Below, piece after piece: positions 18,078-28,006 of a stretch of 64,000 nucleotides of DNA; within the stretch, counting starts at the first letter, position 1, and every line of letters begins with the position of its first letter. This DNA is from Ricordea florida. Lineage: Eukaryota > Cnidaria > Anthozoa > Corallimorpharia > Ricordeidae. The notes beneath the pieces were generated by a model. The model searched no databases. It saw only the letters and a program-made list of their open reading frames with translations, and was not told the origin of the DNA. Both the position numbers and the translations under genes were made by a program. Where the stretch lies: positions 5,809,877 through 5,873,876 of the forward strand of contig OX453276.1 in NCBI GenBank assembly GCA_949710005.1, given 5' to 3'.

Positions 18078-18638
18078 TTGAATCGATCCGCTGAAGCTTT
18101 TGTTTACTGTATATTGGGAGCGCAAGTCAACACTAGAAACTCGATTTACGGTAATGGTGGTGGAGCGATAGAGACGCAACAAGAATTTTTATCCCTATTT
18201 GAAAGTAGTGTGATCGAGAATGACATTTCTAGTTCCATCCAAAGATGTCAATTAGCTGTACAGGAAGCGAAATTACGGCTTGATTTAGCTATTGCTCCTG
18301 GTGTATGGTTAATGCCAAGTAATATGATAATCAACACTGAAAGCGTGACTGGTTTCAATAACAAACTTATGAAAGCGAGCAATGATATGAATTTTGGAGT
18401 GAATAATTCCCTAAACACTGAATCAAAACAGGTTGGAATAAGTCATAACATGGGATCTTCAAAGGTAAAGTTACCTCATATAGCTGAGATAAATTCAAAA
18501 CCTTTAAAAAATGAAACGAAACCAAAACCAAAACCCTCAACTCTGAATGAAAAGTCGGACGTGACCGCACAACATGAAACAAATATATTAACATTTATAA
18601 TTATCACTGGTGGATTAGCGTGGTATCTATTTCGATAG
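18078..18638 (+). CDS. C-terminal part after the TAG, 186 residues from first Met
   Basis: It is in the same frame as 17085-17903. There is no promoter-like box before its first Met, which argues that it is the tail of the same gene. It has a helical middle (RCQLAVQEAKLRLDLAI), a Lys/Pro stretch (KPKPKPS) and a terminal membrane helix. Confidence 0.6.
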   Translation: MNRSAEAFVYCILGAQVNTRNSIYGNGGGAIETQQEFLSLFESSVIENDISSSIQRCQLAVQEAKLRLDLAIAPGVWLMPSNMIINTESVTGFNNKLMKASNDMNFGVNNSLNTESKQVGISHNMGSSKVKLPHIAEINSKPLKNETKPKPKPSTLNEKSDVTAQHETNILTFIIITGGLAWYLFR

Positions 18639-18857
18639 TTCATGAGTATTTCACGTGATTATGATTGTTTGTAAATTAGTGTCCACGTGTAGAACAATAG
18701 ATAGCATACTTTTACGACATAGCAACAAGCAAGTTGAAAAGTGGTTTTGAAATTGAAAAGTAGATTTTATGTTTACTTTAAAAAGGCTGGTTTCTAACGT
18801 CGCTAAGGAATGTGATTACGTCAATGTAAATTTTTTGTTATGTAACACTGACTTGCG
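18639..18857. other. Short gap between convergent Polinton genes
   Basis: No gene is seen. The stretch is AT-rich and separates the convergent 3' ends of the virion block and the Cys/His-repeat gene. Confidence 0.5.
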
Positions 18858-19439
18858 TTATATAACTTTATGATTTTGTTGTGTATCTTGTGTTGTGCGA
18901 CATTCTTTACAACTCGCCTTCTGTTTATCGTGTTCACATATTTGAGACCCTCCACACTCTTTACAAAAACATTTTTGTTTTCCATGAATACATATTCCTT
19001 TCCCTCTACAGTCTTTACATTGATATTTTTTTCGATTATGAATACATATTTGCGATCCTCCACACCCTTTTTTACAATAAGACTTTATTCTTCCGTGAAT
19101 ACATATTTGCGTTCCCCCACACTCTTTACAGTAAGCCCTTATTCTTCCATGAATACATATTTGAGATCCTTCACACTCTTTACAATATGACTTATTTTTG
19201 TTGTGTTTGCATATTTGAGACCCTTCACACTCTTTACAAAACCATTTTTTTTTCCCATGAATACACTTATACTCATTATTTTTTGTCTCATCATCATCAA
19301 TAATATTATACAACTCTTCCATAAATTCAGGAATATTAACCAACTCTTCAATAAGCTGAGCTTTACGTTTTTCAGAATATCTTTTAACACCCAGCTCTTT
19401 AGCGATATCTTTCAATTTTTTCAATGTAAAACTTTCCAT
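18858..19439 (-). CDS. SAP-headed Cys/His-repeat protein at the right end of the Polinton
   Basis: The product is 193 residues. The first about 45 residues form a SAP-like module (LKDIAKELGVKRYSEKRKAQ, then LIEELVNIPEFMEEL) shared with the polymerase gene at the other end. The rest is about seven 18-residue units of pattern C-x2-C-x5-C-x-H (for example CKECGGSQICEHDKQKAS), likely a string of small zinc-binding knuckles. Similar CKECGG/ICxH repeats occur in giant-virus proteins as I know them. The ATG was chosen because it lies 31 nt from the TTTAAAGGTA box in the right TIR. Function is unknown; nucleic acid binding is a fair guess from the SAP head and zinc repeats. Confidence 0.82.
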   Translation of the reverse strand: MESFTLKKLKDIAKELGVKRYSEKRKAQLIEELVNIPEFMEELYNIIDDDETKNNEYKCIHGKKKWFCKECEGSQICKHNKNKSYCKECEGSQICIHGRIRAYCKECGGTQICIHGRIKSYCKKGCGGSQICIHNRKKYQCKDCRGKGICIHGKQKCFCKECGGSQICEHDKQKASCKECRTTQDTQQNHKVI

Positions 19440-19677
19440 ATTTTTTGTTACTCTACATTTTACCTTTAAATAGTTTTTAAAAAAATCAATTTTTTTATTT
19501 TGATAATGCTTGATAAAATCTTTGAAAAAAATCTCTGATAAATCTTAAATGAAAATTTGTGTTTTGGGATTTGTTCTTGCAGATTTTGTGCATGTGGATT
19601 TGCGGATTTTGCGTGTGGGGATTTTAGGATTTTGTATGTGGGGATTTTGTGCTCGGACTGGGGAATATATATTCTCT
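19436..19677. repeat. Right terminal inverted repeat of the Polinton
   Basis: It is the complement of 5311-5552 with single-base indels only. Weaker similarity continues inward through the SAP-coding DNA on both sides. Confidence 0.92.
19461..19470 (-). promoter_or_regulatory. Promoter-like box TTTAAAGGTA in right TIR
   Basis: It lies 31 nt before the ATG of the Cys/His-repeat gene and is the inverted-repeat partner of 5517-5526. Confidence 0.5.
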
Positions 19678-19682
19678 GCTTC
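19678..19682. repeat. Right target-site duplication (GCTTC)
   Basis: It is identical to 5306-5310. Confidence 0.7.
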
Positions 19683-20413
19683 CGCGTAAAATGAAATCTT
19701 GCGCTCGCAAGGCTTGAGATTTGCAGGGATTTTTTCGTGTACTGTACCATACCAGTCAGTTTTGCTGCTAAATGTGTTGATAAGGTGATTCTTAACTTAC
19801 GGATTTCGCAAGTCTCCAAGTAGCATACGTCCGGGTCGAATAAGCGATAAGTAAGAACAGTGCCATATCATCTAAAATTTTAACAAGGAGACGACTGAGG
19901 ACAAGGAACTAAGAGAGAGAGTCAACTGAATACAGCTTGCCTTGATTATACTGTCAGTGATAAATGCTTGTACTAACGACGGTTAAGTGGTGAATAAAAT
20001 CGATTTCCCCTAGCCTTTCTAATGAATACTATCGGCAATTCGAAGAAACGGATGTTGAGCTAGCGATTACAATATGCTACGTAAATTTGACACACCGAAT
20101 TATAGACATTCCACAGGCCAGGACAAATATATACATACCTTTTCGTAATCATCAAGCAGCTACAAACAACGTAGGCATTTCAATAACAGACAAGCTACAT
20201 CATATTTTCCTTTTAAAACAATAGAAAGCCAAGCCTTTGAGTAGTTGAACTCAAAATCTACGATAACAAACTAAACAAGCGTGACCCACGACTAAAGAGC
20301 ATCATATTACATTCCTTTGTTACGATAATTTATTCGGCTGCAAGATCGTGCAAATTTGCAGTGTTCGCAATCGGAAAAACAAAATAGTTTACATTGTCTG
20401 GCCGGAGCAACTT
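19683..20413. other. Intergenic flank, no feature recognised
   Basis: No exon, RNA gene or clear repeat is visible here. Confidence 0.4.
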
Positions 20414-20527
20414 TAGAATGCCCCGCCACTTCATTTACATGTGTCAGTTTCTTTTGAAGAACGAGACTTACTACAATGATCTATATTGCTATTTATCAGT
20501 ATGTTAATGAAGTGGCGGGGTATTCTG
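20414..20527. repeat. Inverted repeat (MITE-like)
   Basis: The arms GAATGCCCCGCCACTTCATT and AATGAAGTGGCGGGGTATTC flank about 60 bp. Confidence 0.6.
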
Positions 20528-20786
20528 AAATTTAGCCGTCTGGCCCTCACTGAAGGCAGCATAATTGCTTTAAACAAAGCAACTTGATCGCACTGTTTCT
20601 AAGCATGCGTGCAAACGTCTCCTATTTCCCCAGTTGTAAACGGAAAAGGGAAGTCTGCGTAACGGCGTCGCTAATCGTGTTCCAGAGTCCTGATGTGTGA
20701 TTTAAATTTCGCATGAATTATGAAAATATTATCCGCTGACAAGAGAAATTGCGACCGCAAACAGTCTGTTGGCCTCCTACGCAAAC

Positions 20787-20926
20787 GGGATCAACGTAAG
20801 TATCTGGGCAACTGCGCACCTACCCCTCCCCTAACCCAACATTAACACTAACTTTTTCACTAATCATAACTTGTTGGGTTAGGGGAGGGGTAGGTGCGCA
20901 GTTGCCCAGGTACTTACGTTGATCCC
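20787..20926. mobile_element. Hairpin MITE, complete
   Basis: The arms are about 55 bp, starting GGGATCAACGTAAGTA and ending TACTTACGTTGATCCC. The flanking duplication is GCAAAC. A half copy is at 1437-1492. Confidence 0.75.
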
Positions 20927-20930
20927 GCAA

Positions 20931-21150
20931 ACGTTCTTAGGGGTTCGTCACTCATTCCTGCCCCACGAAGCCGCATATAATTCATGGCAGGCCACCAATA
21001 TACAATGTTTACAGGGGTACACAGTGGTTTACAAAGGTATATCCTTGTAAACCCTTGTATACCCCTGTAAACACTGTTTATGCTGACTCTATGGTGGCCT
21101 ACCATGATTATATGCCCACGAAACTGGAACGAGAGACGAACCTCTAAGAA
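20931..21150. mobile_element. Nested hairpin MITE
   Basis: Outer arms (CGTTCTTAG-GGTTCGTC and complement) enclose inner arms at 20974 and 21112 (TATAATTCATGGCAGGCCAC and complement) and a central palindrome with TTTACAGGGGTAC. Confidence 0.6.
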
Positions 21151-21207
21151 CGTCTGCGTTGGAGACTAACAGTTCATGGGAATGGCGCACTTTCCCGCTG
21201 CTGTCAA

Positions 21208-21726
21208 GTTAACAAATTGACGTCCGTTTTTTATGCGTCTGTCCTCTTATTGATGATAAATTGCGTCATAACATTGTCAAAGTGTTGTAGATCCACGAGC
21301 CGATAGGCGAGTGGATCTACAACAAACTTTGACAATGTTATGACGCAATTTATCATCAATAAGAGGACAGACGCATAAAAAACTGACGTCAATTTGTTTT
21401 TTACAATAACAAAACGCGAAAAAGGTCAAATGAAGACTTAAATGAAAAGAAAACGCAAGTAAACAGCAAGTAAACTCGAAAAATGCTGAATTTTATTTAA
21501 ATTGACGCAATCAGGGCGCAACTATTCTCAATAACTTTTCTCGCCTTCTCATTGGCTTGTGACAGCACGTAATACAATTTGTTTGGGTAAAAATCTGACT
21601 GTTTGACAGCTAACTTATCACGCGAAAAAACCTTGCATAAATTAACATTTTATGTGTTTGTACTCTTATTGATGATAAAAATTAGCCAATCAGCGCGCGA
21701 GAATTCGCTCAGTTATTGTAAAACAT
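21208..21726 (+). mobile_element. About 520-bp MITE, copy 1
   Basis: The left part is a long hairpin (arms near 21215-21300 and 21310-21400, with ATTGCGTCATAACATTGTCA). The right part ends with TTGATGATAAAAATTAGCCA and a GAATTCGCTCAGTTATTGTA terminus. The complement is at 30488-31003. Confidence 0.7.
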
Positions 21727-22364
21727 GTTTGTGAAGTATTTAAGATTTCTTCGCTTTTTCTGGACTGAGTAGGAAGAATACTTGAAGGCTGTATGTAATG
21801 GAAAAAATGTATATGCAAGCCTTTTGACCGGGTATGGAAAATCGTTCATTCATTACGAGATTCCAGTCGTCTGTAGTGAGCCATGATCGATAGCTGAAGA
21901 TGAGACTGAGTCGTCAAGTAGTACGAGCTTCTCAGGAGAAGGCGCTACAGCTGCAGTGTCAATTCCAAGTGTATGTAACTTCTTCTCTAACTGTCTCCTC
22001 TACTAACTATGGCTGACGTCCAATCTCACCCAATAGAAGTGTAAAGCGCCTTTGAACATATTCATATGAAAAAGTGTGCTATGTAAATTCATTATCATTA
22101 TTATCATTATCATTAAAGCTCTTCTATCATAATCTTTGAAAATTTCCTCGTCGAGTTTACGCAAGTTGGTGCGAAGTCCACGTCGCTTTTGAAGGTTTCG
22201 AAGGCACTTTTTACAGACATAAGATGATGTGGCCTACACAGAGAACTGTAAGAAAAGAATTTCCTCGTAAGCATTGAATGCTCCGCCGCCTGGCACAAGA
22301 TTTCTGTCACCCAAGTTTTCGATTGCCGCAAAACACAACAAACAATCGCACACGTTTGGTTTTT

Positions 22365-22436
22365 GTAATGACATTAATTGATAATCGCAGTTTTTTACAC
22401 TGCGATGATCAATTAATGTCATTACATATTTCTCCG
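22365..22436. repeat. Short hairpin
   Basis: GTAATGACATTAATTGATAA pairs with TTGATCAATTAATGTCATTAC-type sequence about 40 bp later. Confidence 0.6.
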
Positions 22437-22754
22437 CAGTTTTAATATATGGTCTTTCATATATTCGTTTGCATCATGTTTGGACAGGCTATATAATGGT
22501 GTATAAATTATAAGCACACTTTTCGATGACAACCAATCAAAATTAGTTTGAACGATACTGACTGTCAGGCAGTCAATCATAGGTCATTTTCCAAGATCCT
22601 GGGAAAATCATGACACTATCAGCAACGCCGTTACGCAGACCTCCCTCTTCCCGCGTGCAACAAAGGAAATAGCAGACGTCTGCACGTGGGCTGTTTCTTT
22701 GCCTTCAGAGACACTGAATCTCAGCATTACCATAGTTGAACTAAAGTTGGGAAT

Positions 22755-22772
22755 GGCCATTTTTACACTAGG

Positions 22773-22804
<32 letters not shown>

Positions 22805-23187
22805 AACGTTCGTAGTTCGTCTGGTTCTGTGTCTCTAGTATAAAGACAGGCACAAGACGTATAATGCATCCAGACAAACTACCCTTCGTAATACGTCTTG
22901 GACGACGCATTACTAAAGGTTGTTCGCATCATCCGTCTGGACCAAGTGGGACAAACATTCGTAGTTAGTCTGGTTATGCGCCTGTAATATAAAGACGGGC
23001 GCAAGACTTAATACGCGTCTAGACGAATTACCATTCGTATTCAATCCGTCATAAAAGACGCATTAATAACTGTTGTTCATCTGAACGCATAATGCGTGGT
23101 GTGCCCGTCTATATACTCACACACGCATAAACAGACGAACTACGAATGTTTGCCCAAGTTTGTCCAGACGGATAATGTAAAACCGGC
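22755..23187. mobile_element. Palindromic MITE (GGCCATTTTTA family), copy 1
   Basis: It is rich in repeated GTCTGGAC and TTCGTAGTTCGTCTGG-type motifs and bounded by GGCCATTTTTACACTAG and its degenerate complement. The second copy is at 41338-41633. Confidence 0.6.
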
Positions 23188-23510
23188 CAATGTTAACAAC
23201 CCAGCTACAGCCAGTAGTCTTTCAATAGAAAAGATTTGATGCGAGGGCAGAGATCTCATGTATATACCCACCACGAGTCCCATTGTGTGTAACTGTTTCC
23301 CTTTACAGGCAGAGATCTCATGTATATACCCACCACTAGTCCCCTGTATGTAATTGAATGGTACGTTGACGTAATTGAATTGAAGCATTGAATAATTTAA
23401 CGTGTCTTACGTACTTAGTTACTCGTGGTGGGTATATACATGATGTCTTTCCCGATGTGAGACTACTGTCCTGAAATCTGTTAAAGTCTAGTTTTTACCG
23501 GAGATACGCT

Positions 23511-23907
23511 CAAGCAGGAGCCCATTACCCGGAGCGTGCAACTCCCATACTAGGTCTGTGAAACGGCGTTTTCACAAGAAAGGTTATTTTTAGATCGTCT
23601 CTCCCGCAAATTGGTTTGGGAGAACCAATCACAAGCTAGTGCATGATTGATATGTAGCATGATAACCGCCTGTAGCGACAACGAACATAGCCGACATACA
23701 CGAGTCTTCATCGGAGTGTTCGGACAGCATTTCTGACGATAGTCAAGATATTTACACAGAGAATAGTAGCTACGATGAGATAACTGAGACAGCGGAAACA
23801 ACTTTTTTTCGAGGGAGAAGCCGCTCTAAAAATAACCTTCTTTGTGAAAATGCCGTTACATGAAATTGTAGCAGTTGCACGCTCCGGGTAATGGGCTCCT
23901 GGCTCAA
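23511..23907. mobile_element. MITE with long terminal inverted repeats
   Basis: The arms AGGAGCCCATTACCCGGAGC and GCTCCGGGTAATGGGCTCCT enclose a second inner pair (CGGCGTTTTCACAAGAAAGG and complement). Confidence 0.65.
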
Positions 23908-24720
23908 GTTATTATAGAAAGGGATAAGGGTTAGGACTCCGTTTAAGAGCCATGCATTGACTCGTTATTTCTACTACCAATCGTTAAATAAATTTGCAAA
24001 TGGCTCGTTTTCCTTTGTTATTCCAAGCTAATTATGACCAATTATATTGAATAAACCACGCTAATTAGCAACTGTCTTAAAAGCTGGAGACGGCTTTGAT
24101 TGAAACAGGGGAGTGCGAGACCTCATCAGCATGACACAGCTAGCAGATGAGCTCTGGGTTCCCACATCAATGCCATGCTGATGAGGCCTAACAAGGCCGA
24201 AACAGCTGTCCATGGCTGCTGGCTTTTGAGCTCAATTTTTTCATCTTTTTTTGGTAGCAACAGGGTTTTATCCCTTCTACCACTGTCACCTCAGTGCGCA
24301 AATGTGTGGCTTCGACTTCCCCTTATTACATTTTGACGTTGTCATTTCAAGCCACATCCCACAACCCTACCATTTTTCTACTCCATAGCTTAGTTAATGA
24401 ATAAGTGAATGAGGTCTTTTTAAATTTAATTAATTAAGTCGAGCCCCTTTGGCCTATTAGCCAATAAAGTGTATGCATATATTTCACGCTTCAAGTCCCA
24501 GTGGTGACCAGCATTCGATTTCTCATTAAAATATTCACTGTTCATCAACCATTTATGTTATGAGAATAATGAAAATGATCACCAAAAAAAAGTTGAATTG
24601 ATATTTAAACAAATTCTCCTCACTACAAAAAGTACCATAACAAATATATGAGAACAATTAGGAGAAAATGAATATTGGATATTGGGACTTAAATGGTTAA
24701 GATGGTTTCCAAAGTCAGTA

Positions 24721-25033
24721 CAGTCGAACCTCGATTATCCGGACTCGGTGGGACTTGGGTAAATAGTCCGGATAATCGAAAATATGAATATTTTTGAGAC
24801 AATGTAAACAAAAGAAATAAAGATAATGCGCGTGTAATGCGCTGTTTTAAACGCAATTTTCCTGACTTTTAACATAATTTCTGAATTTTTTTTTACCTCC
24901 TAAAGGTTTTAACATCTAAGGTCATTAATATTCCTGAAAAAACGGGACCAGAGAAAAAGTCCGGATAATCGAAAAGTCCGGATAATCGAAAAGTCCGGAT
25001 AATCGAAAAGTCCGGATAATCGAGGTTCGACTG
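24721..25033. mobile_element. Tigger/pogo-type MITE
   Basis: Its termini are CAGTCGAACCTCGATTATCC and GGATAATCGAGGTTCGACTG with TA on both sides, as in Tc1/mariner-pogo elements. Near the right end TCCGGATAATCGAAAAG is repeated about four times. Confidence 0.8.
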
Positions 25034-25792
25034 TAGATCCAGGAGCCAATGGTAGGTCCCAAACCTCGTAAGCATTTAAAATCGGCCGCAACATTTGTTG
25101 TCACTGACCATTGATGTAAATGTTTATAACATGAAGTAATTTGTGGCAAGGAGATTGCTTGGAGATTTTAATGAGATATGCTGCATTATAATACAGGAGG
25201 ACTTCTATTTGGCGACCATTTAAGCGGCCAACCTCCTTATGGCGGTGAATTTCAACAGTCCCGAATTGTCTCTCAGTCCACAGATAGCCCAAGCTTACTG
25301 TTGGTGTTTGATGGAGAGTATAGGGGGATTTTTGAACATTCAAAATTTTGCCTAAATTTAAATGAAATTCAAGAAAAGAATACCATTGTCTTTTTGTTGC
25401 TCTAAATATTGTCCTGAATGGGTTTCAGACGATTTCGTTGGGGTCAAGGTTCTCCCTCCCCACCCAAAATAGGAGAGGGAAGGGTTGTGGAATTGAGTCT
25501 ACAGCTCTAAAATGGCATTCGGAGGGCTCCAGCTCACGAGGAATTTTTCGTTGGGAGCACCCTTTTTAACTCATTGATGCGCAGCAGGGATGAGTTGTTG
25601 TGAGTATGGGCATCGCTGTTAGCAGAAATCTGCTGTCCCTTAGATCTATATGGAAATTTGCACTTTCGGAGTTTTGGGACTCTTGTAGTACAAACAAACT
25701 CTTCAATCTACAAAAACTGAAATCTTTAAGTACGGTAATAAGCCTGCAACATGTACAGTTTCTCTCTCTAACCTACAATCTCGGCCATTTAT

Positions 25793-26073
25793 CGTTAGGA
25801 CACGTGAAAATCCGTTAGGACACATAAAAATCTGTTGGGACACATGACAAACCGTTGGGACACATGACAATCCGTTCGGACACATGACAGTCCGTTGGGA
25901 CACTTGACAATCCGTTGGGACACATGACAATCCGTTACGACACATGACAATCCATTGGGACACATGACAATCCGTTGGGACACATGCCAATCCGTTGGGA
26001 CACATGGCAATCCGTTACGACACTTCACAATCCGTTGGGACACATGACAATCCGTTGGGACACATGACAATCT
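25793..26073. repeat. 20-bp minisatellite, about 14 units
   Basis: The unit is cgttgggacacatgacaatc with point changes. It is open on the minus strand in more than one frame, giving Cys/Pro/Val-rich repeats. I take these as a by-product of a 20-bp period without stops. Confidence 0.85.
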
Positions 26074-26134
26074 GTACTGCTTCTCACTACCACCACTCAT
26101 CTCACTTAAGCGTAACAAAACGTAAACTCCTTTT

Positions 26135-26810
26135 TAGTTAGAAGTACACGAAAATCAGACGAATAACCTGGCACCTTCAACTGCACACGCAAAAGATGAA
26201 AAACTTGCCCACTTCAATCCACAACACAGACAAAGTAACAGGACCTAAGCGATCGTTTAAAATCACCGACCGTTTCACATGCACTCCGCCAATGTTGTCT
26301 ATTGCATAAAATGCACCTTATGCAAGAAGATATATATGCATCGGCAAGATCGGAAGAAGATTAGGTGACCGTTTCTGCGAACATCTGCGTGATGTCAAAC
26401 GAAATGACAAAGATGCATCTAAACCTATAGTGCGACACTTTAATCTGCCTAACCACTCCACTCAAAACATGGCGGTATGTGGTCTTTCCGCGTGCATCAG
26501 GGCAACACGGAAAGCCGTAAAAACCTATAAAAAAAGGTTATCTTCCAACTCGGTTCTCTTAATCCTCACGGTATCAACGAACGTTTCTTATTCCTTTAAT
26601 CATTCATCTAAGTTATTCACTTCCATTCACACACTGCTATGGTTCAACCAGTAGTATAGATCCAAACTTCTCTATATAAATTGTACGTAACCCACAACCC
26701 TCTCATTCGTCCGACGAAGGGCTAACGCTCGAAACGTCAACACCTCCCTTTTACCTGACTGTAGTACAACTTACTCTATCAATTCGTTTGATTTACCCAA
26801 TCTTTTGTGC
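26135..26810 (+). mobile_element. Penelope-like element relic, GIY-YIG region, plus orientation
   Basis: Degenerate coding remains include RHFNLPNHSTQNMAVCGL and an upstream GIY-YIG-like stretch, matching the better copy on the minus strand at 31.8-32.5 kb. Frameshifts break the frame. It ends with a hammerhead-like motif at 26709-26740. Confidence 0.7.
26709..26740 (+). ncRNA. Hammerhead-like ribozyme motif in Penelope relic
   Basis: The sequence is ccgacgaagggctaacgctcgaaacgtc. The CTGANGA core has U4 changed to C; a GGGC/GCUC stem and GAAA follow. Penelope-like elements are known to carry hammerheads. The extra A before the stem and the changed U make activity doubtful. Confidence 0.35.
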
Positions 26811-26950
26811 TTCTATTAAGCACACCCTTCTAATAAACCACCCCCGAAAGGATGGCTTTTACTATACAAGCCACCTGGGTAGTTTTAATACCGAGTGTAC
26901 TTTAGGTACAGGGAGGGCCATGAGTGCATGGCAAGTAAATGGAGCCATGT

Positions 26951-28006
26951 TTACTTTTTAGAACCTTCTGGCGCTAACTCGTGACACTCTTGCCGAGACG
27001 AAATAGGGCCAACCTTAAACTGGCAGCCGTTATAACAAGTTAAGAGCCGGCGAAATTCTCCCTTGAAAGATCTGTTCATTCCGGCGTAGATAAATACATT
27101 GGTCGAGCTACTAAGAAACACCAAGCCAGTGTGGATGAGGTAAATCTCTCTCGGGAGGGATGGTATCAAACCAAAACGCATAACCACCGCTAAAATCCAT
27201 GCAGGGATCCAGCACATTCCAAATCCGAGCATGACGACAGAAAGAGACTTGGAAATTTTTATTTCCTGTTTGGTTATTCTCGCGGAATGTACACTCGACT
27301 GCAATGCCGGCACAACTTCGAGATTGTGTTGCTTGATGGATTTGAACACGTGGACGTAGCAGAAAAGCGCCACGCTAAATGGAAGCGTCAGAAAAAAGAA
27401 AATAACGATGCAGTAATGGACGATCATCCCAGCCTCGGTCAGGTGGATCACGTGACATCCAGCATACTCCGGCACAAAAGCAAATCTCTGAAGCTGCGCA
27501 AGGCGCGGTATGGCAATGTAGCAGGCAACAATGGCGCATAGATTCGCTAATATAATGCGAGACCTCTTGGGTGAGAAAACGCGGTTATAATGTTGCGTTT
27601 TGACTATCCGCACGTATCGGTTGAATGCCGTTAACCCCATTATGGATGTAGAAGCAAACAGTCCGAAGTTGGTGAAGAAAGCATGAATTTCGCAGTAAAA
27701 CGATCCATAAAGCCATCTGCGAGTCAGGAGAACTCCAGCCGTAAAAGGCATCACAAACGTTGCTGAAAGCAAATCGCTCGCCGCCAGCGCTATGATGTAC
27801 AAGTTAGTTGCAGTCCTCAAACGAGGGTTCTTATATACAGCTAAGCAAACCAGTAGATTGCCAGTCAAAGATACTGCGTTCATGAGTAGACAAGTGACTG
27901 TTTCTATCACTGTCACTGCTGTTCCATTGTCAGGCAGTTCGGTTGTTATCGTCGCATCCAAACATTGACCTCCGCAAGTATCTCCTCCTTCTAGAAAAAT
28001 TGTCAT
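26951..28006 (-). CDS. Class A GPCR, melatonin-receptor-like, intronless
   Basis: The product is 351 residues with seven membrane segments. TM1 carries SLTGNLLVCLAV (the GN pair) and TM2 LIIALAASDLLS-type LAASD. TM3 starts after the Cys of FYCEIHAFF and ends with NRY (AFNRYVRIVK) instead of DRY. TM6 has GMCWIPAWIL (CWxP) and TM7 STNVFIYAGM (NxxIY in place of NPxxY). A second Cys (YAGCHVIH) in loop 2 fits the usual disulfide. NRY and TM7 features recall melatonin and related orphan receptors, many of which are intronless in cnidarians. The ligand is unknown. The frame is intact. The gene lies between the two FN3-gene loci on the same strand, with repeats on both sides. Confidence 0.88.
   Translation of the reverse strand: MTIFLEGGDTCGGQCLDATITTELPDNGTAVTVIETVTCLLMNAVSLTGNLLVCLAVYKNPRLRTATNLYIIALAASDLLSATFVMPFTAGVLLTRRWLYGSFYCEIHAFFTNFGLFASTSIMGLTAFNRYVRIVKTQHYNRVFSPKRSRIILANLCAIVACYIAIPRLAQLQRFAFVPEYAGCHVIHLTEAGMIVHYCIVIFFFLTLPFSVALFCYVHVFKSIKQHNLEVVPALQSSVHSARITKQEIKISKSLSVVMLGFGMCWIPAWILAVVMRFGLIPSLPREIYLIHTGLVFLSSSTNVFIYAGMNRSFKGEFRRLLTCYNGCQFKVGPISSRQECHELAPEGSKK

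Larger units (their letters stand above)
17085..18638 (+). pseudogene. Large virion-block protein interrupted by one in-frame TAG
   Basis: This is a 518-codon frame with a single stop inside (TAG, 17901-17903). The first part (272 residues) contains VVADPYGGYIKWRFNG, LNFAVWCATSGCGISPFE, IKFHVYFTIRRILYEL and RLCAEFGVSNNSDFRW. The frame then continues open for 244 codons (NLISFIRNDDFADF, YSWFIPTSGHG) to a C-terminal membrane anchor (ILTFIIITGGLAWYLF). Similar blocks occur, as I recall, in other cnidarian Polinton proteins, so the whole frame was probably one gene. A nonsense mutation is the simplest reading. The context after TAG is GAT, not a classical readthrough signal. Function is unknown; a membrane-anchored structural or entry protein would fit. 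Confidence 0.75.
5311..19677. mobile_element. Polinton/Maverick-type element (virus-like DNA transposon)
   Basis: This 14,367-bp element is bounded by inverted repeats starting AGAGAATATATATTCCCC and ending in the complement (AG...CT termini, as in Polintons). Its gene order is polymerase B (+), integrase (-), major capsid protein, packaging ATPase and eight further genes (+), then a Cys/His-repeat gene (-) at the right end. DNA polymerase B, RVE integrase, an A32/FtsK-like ATPase and a capsid protein together define the group. No adenain-type cysteine protease was found. The terminal repeats differ by only a few indels, so insertion was recent. Damage includes a MITE dimer in the polymerase gene, an in-frame TAG at 17901-17903 and a probable lost start codon near 13899. 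The element is AT-rich compared with its flanks, and its genes lack introns. Confidence 0.93.

Noticed and set aside
25793..26073. CRISPR-like array
   Set aside because: The units are directly abutting 20-mers without spacers, in animal DNA.
25703..26118. Cys/Pro/Val-rich repetitive open frames on the minus strand
   Set aside because: They follow from a 20-bp minisatellite without stop codons; several frames are open equally and there is no signal peptide or domain.
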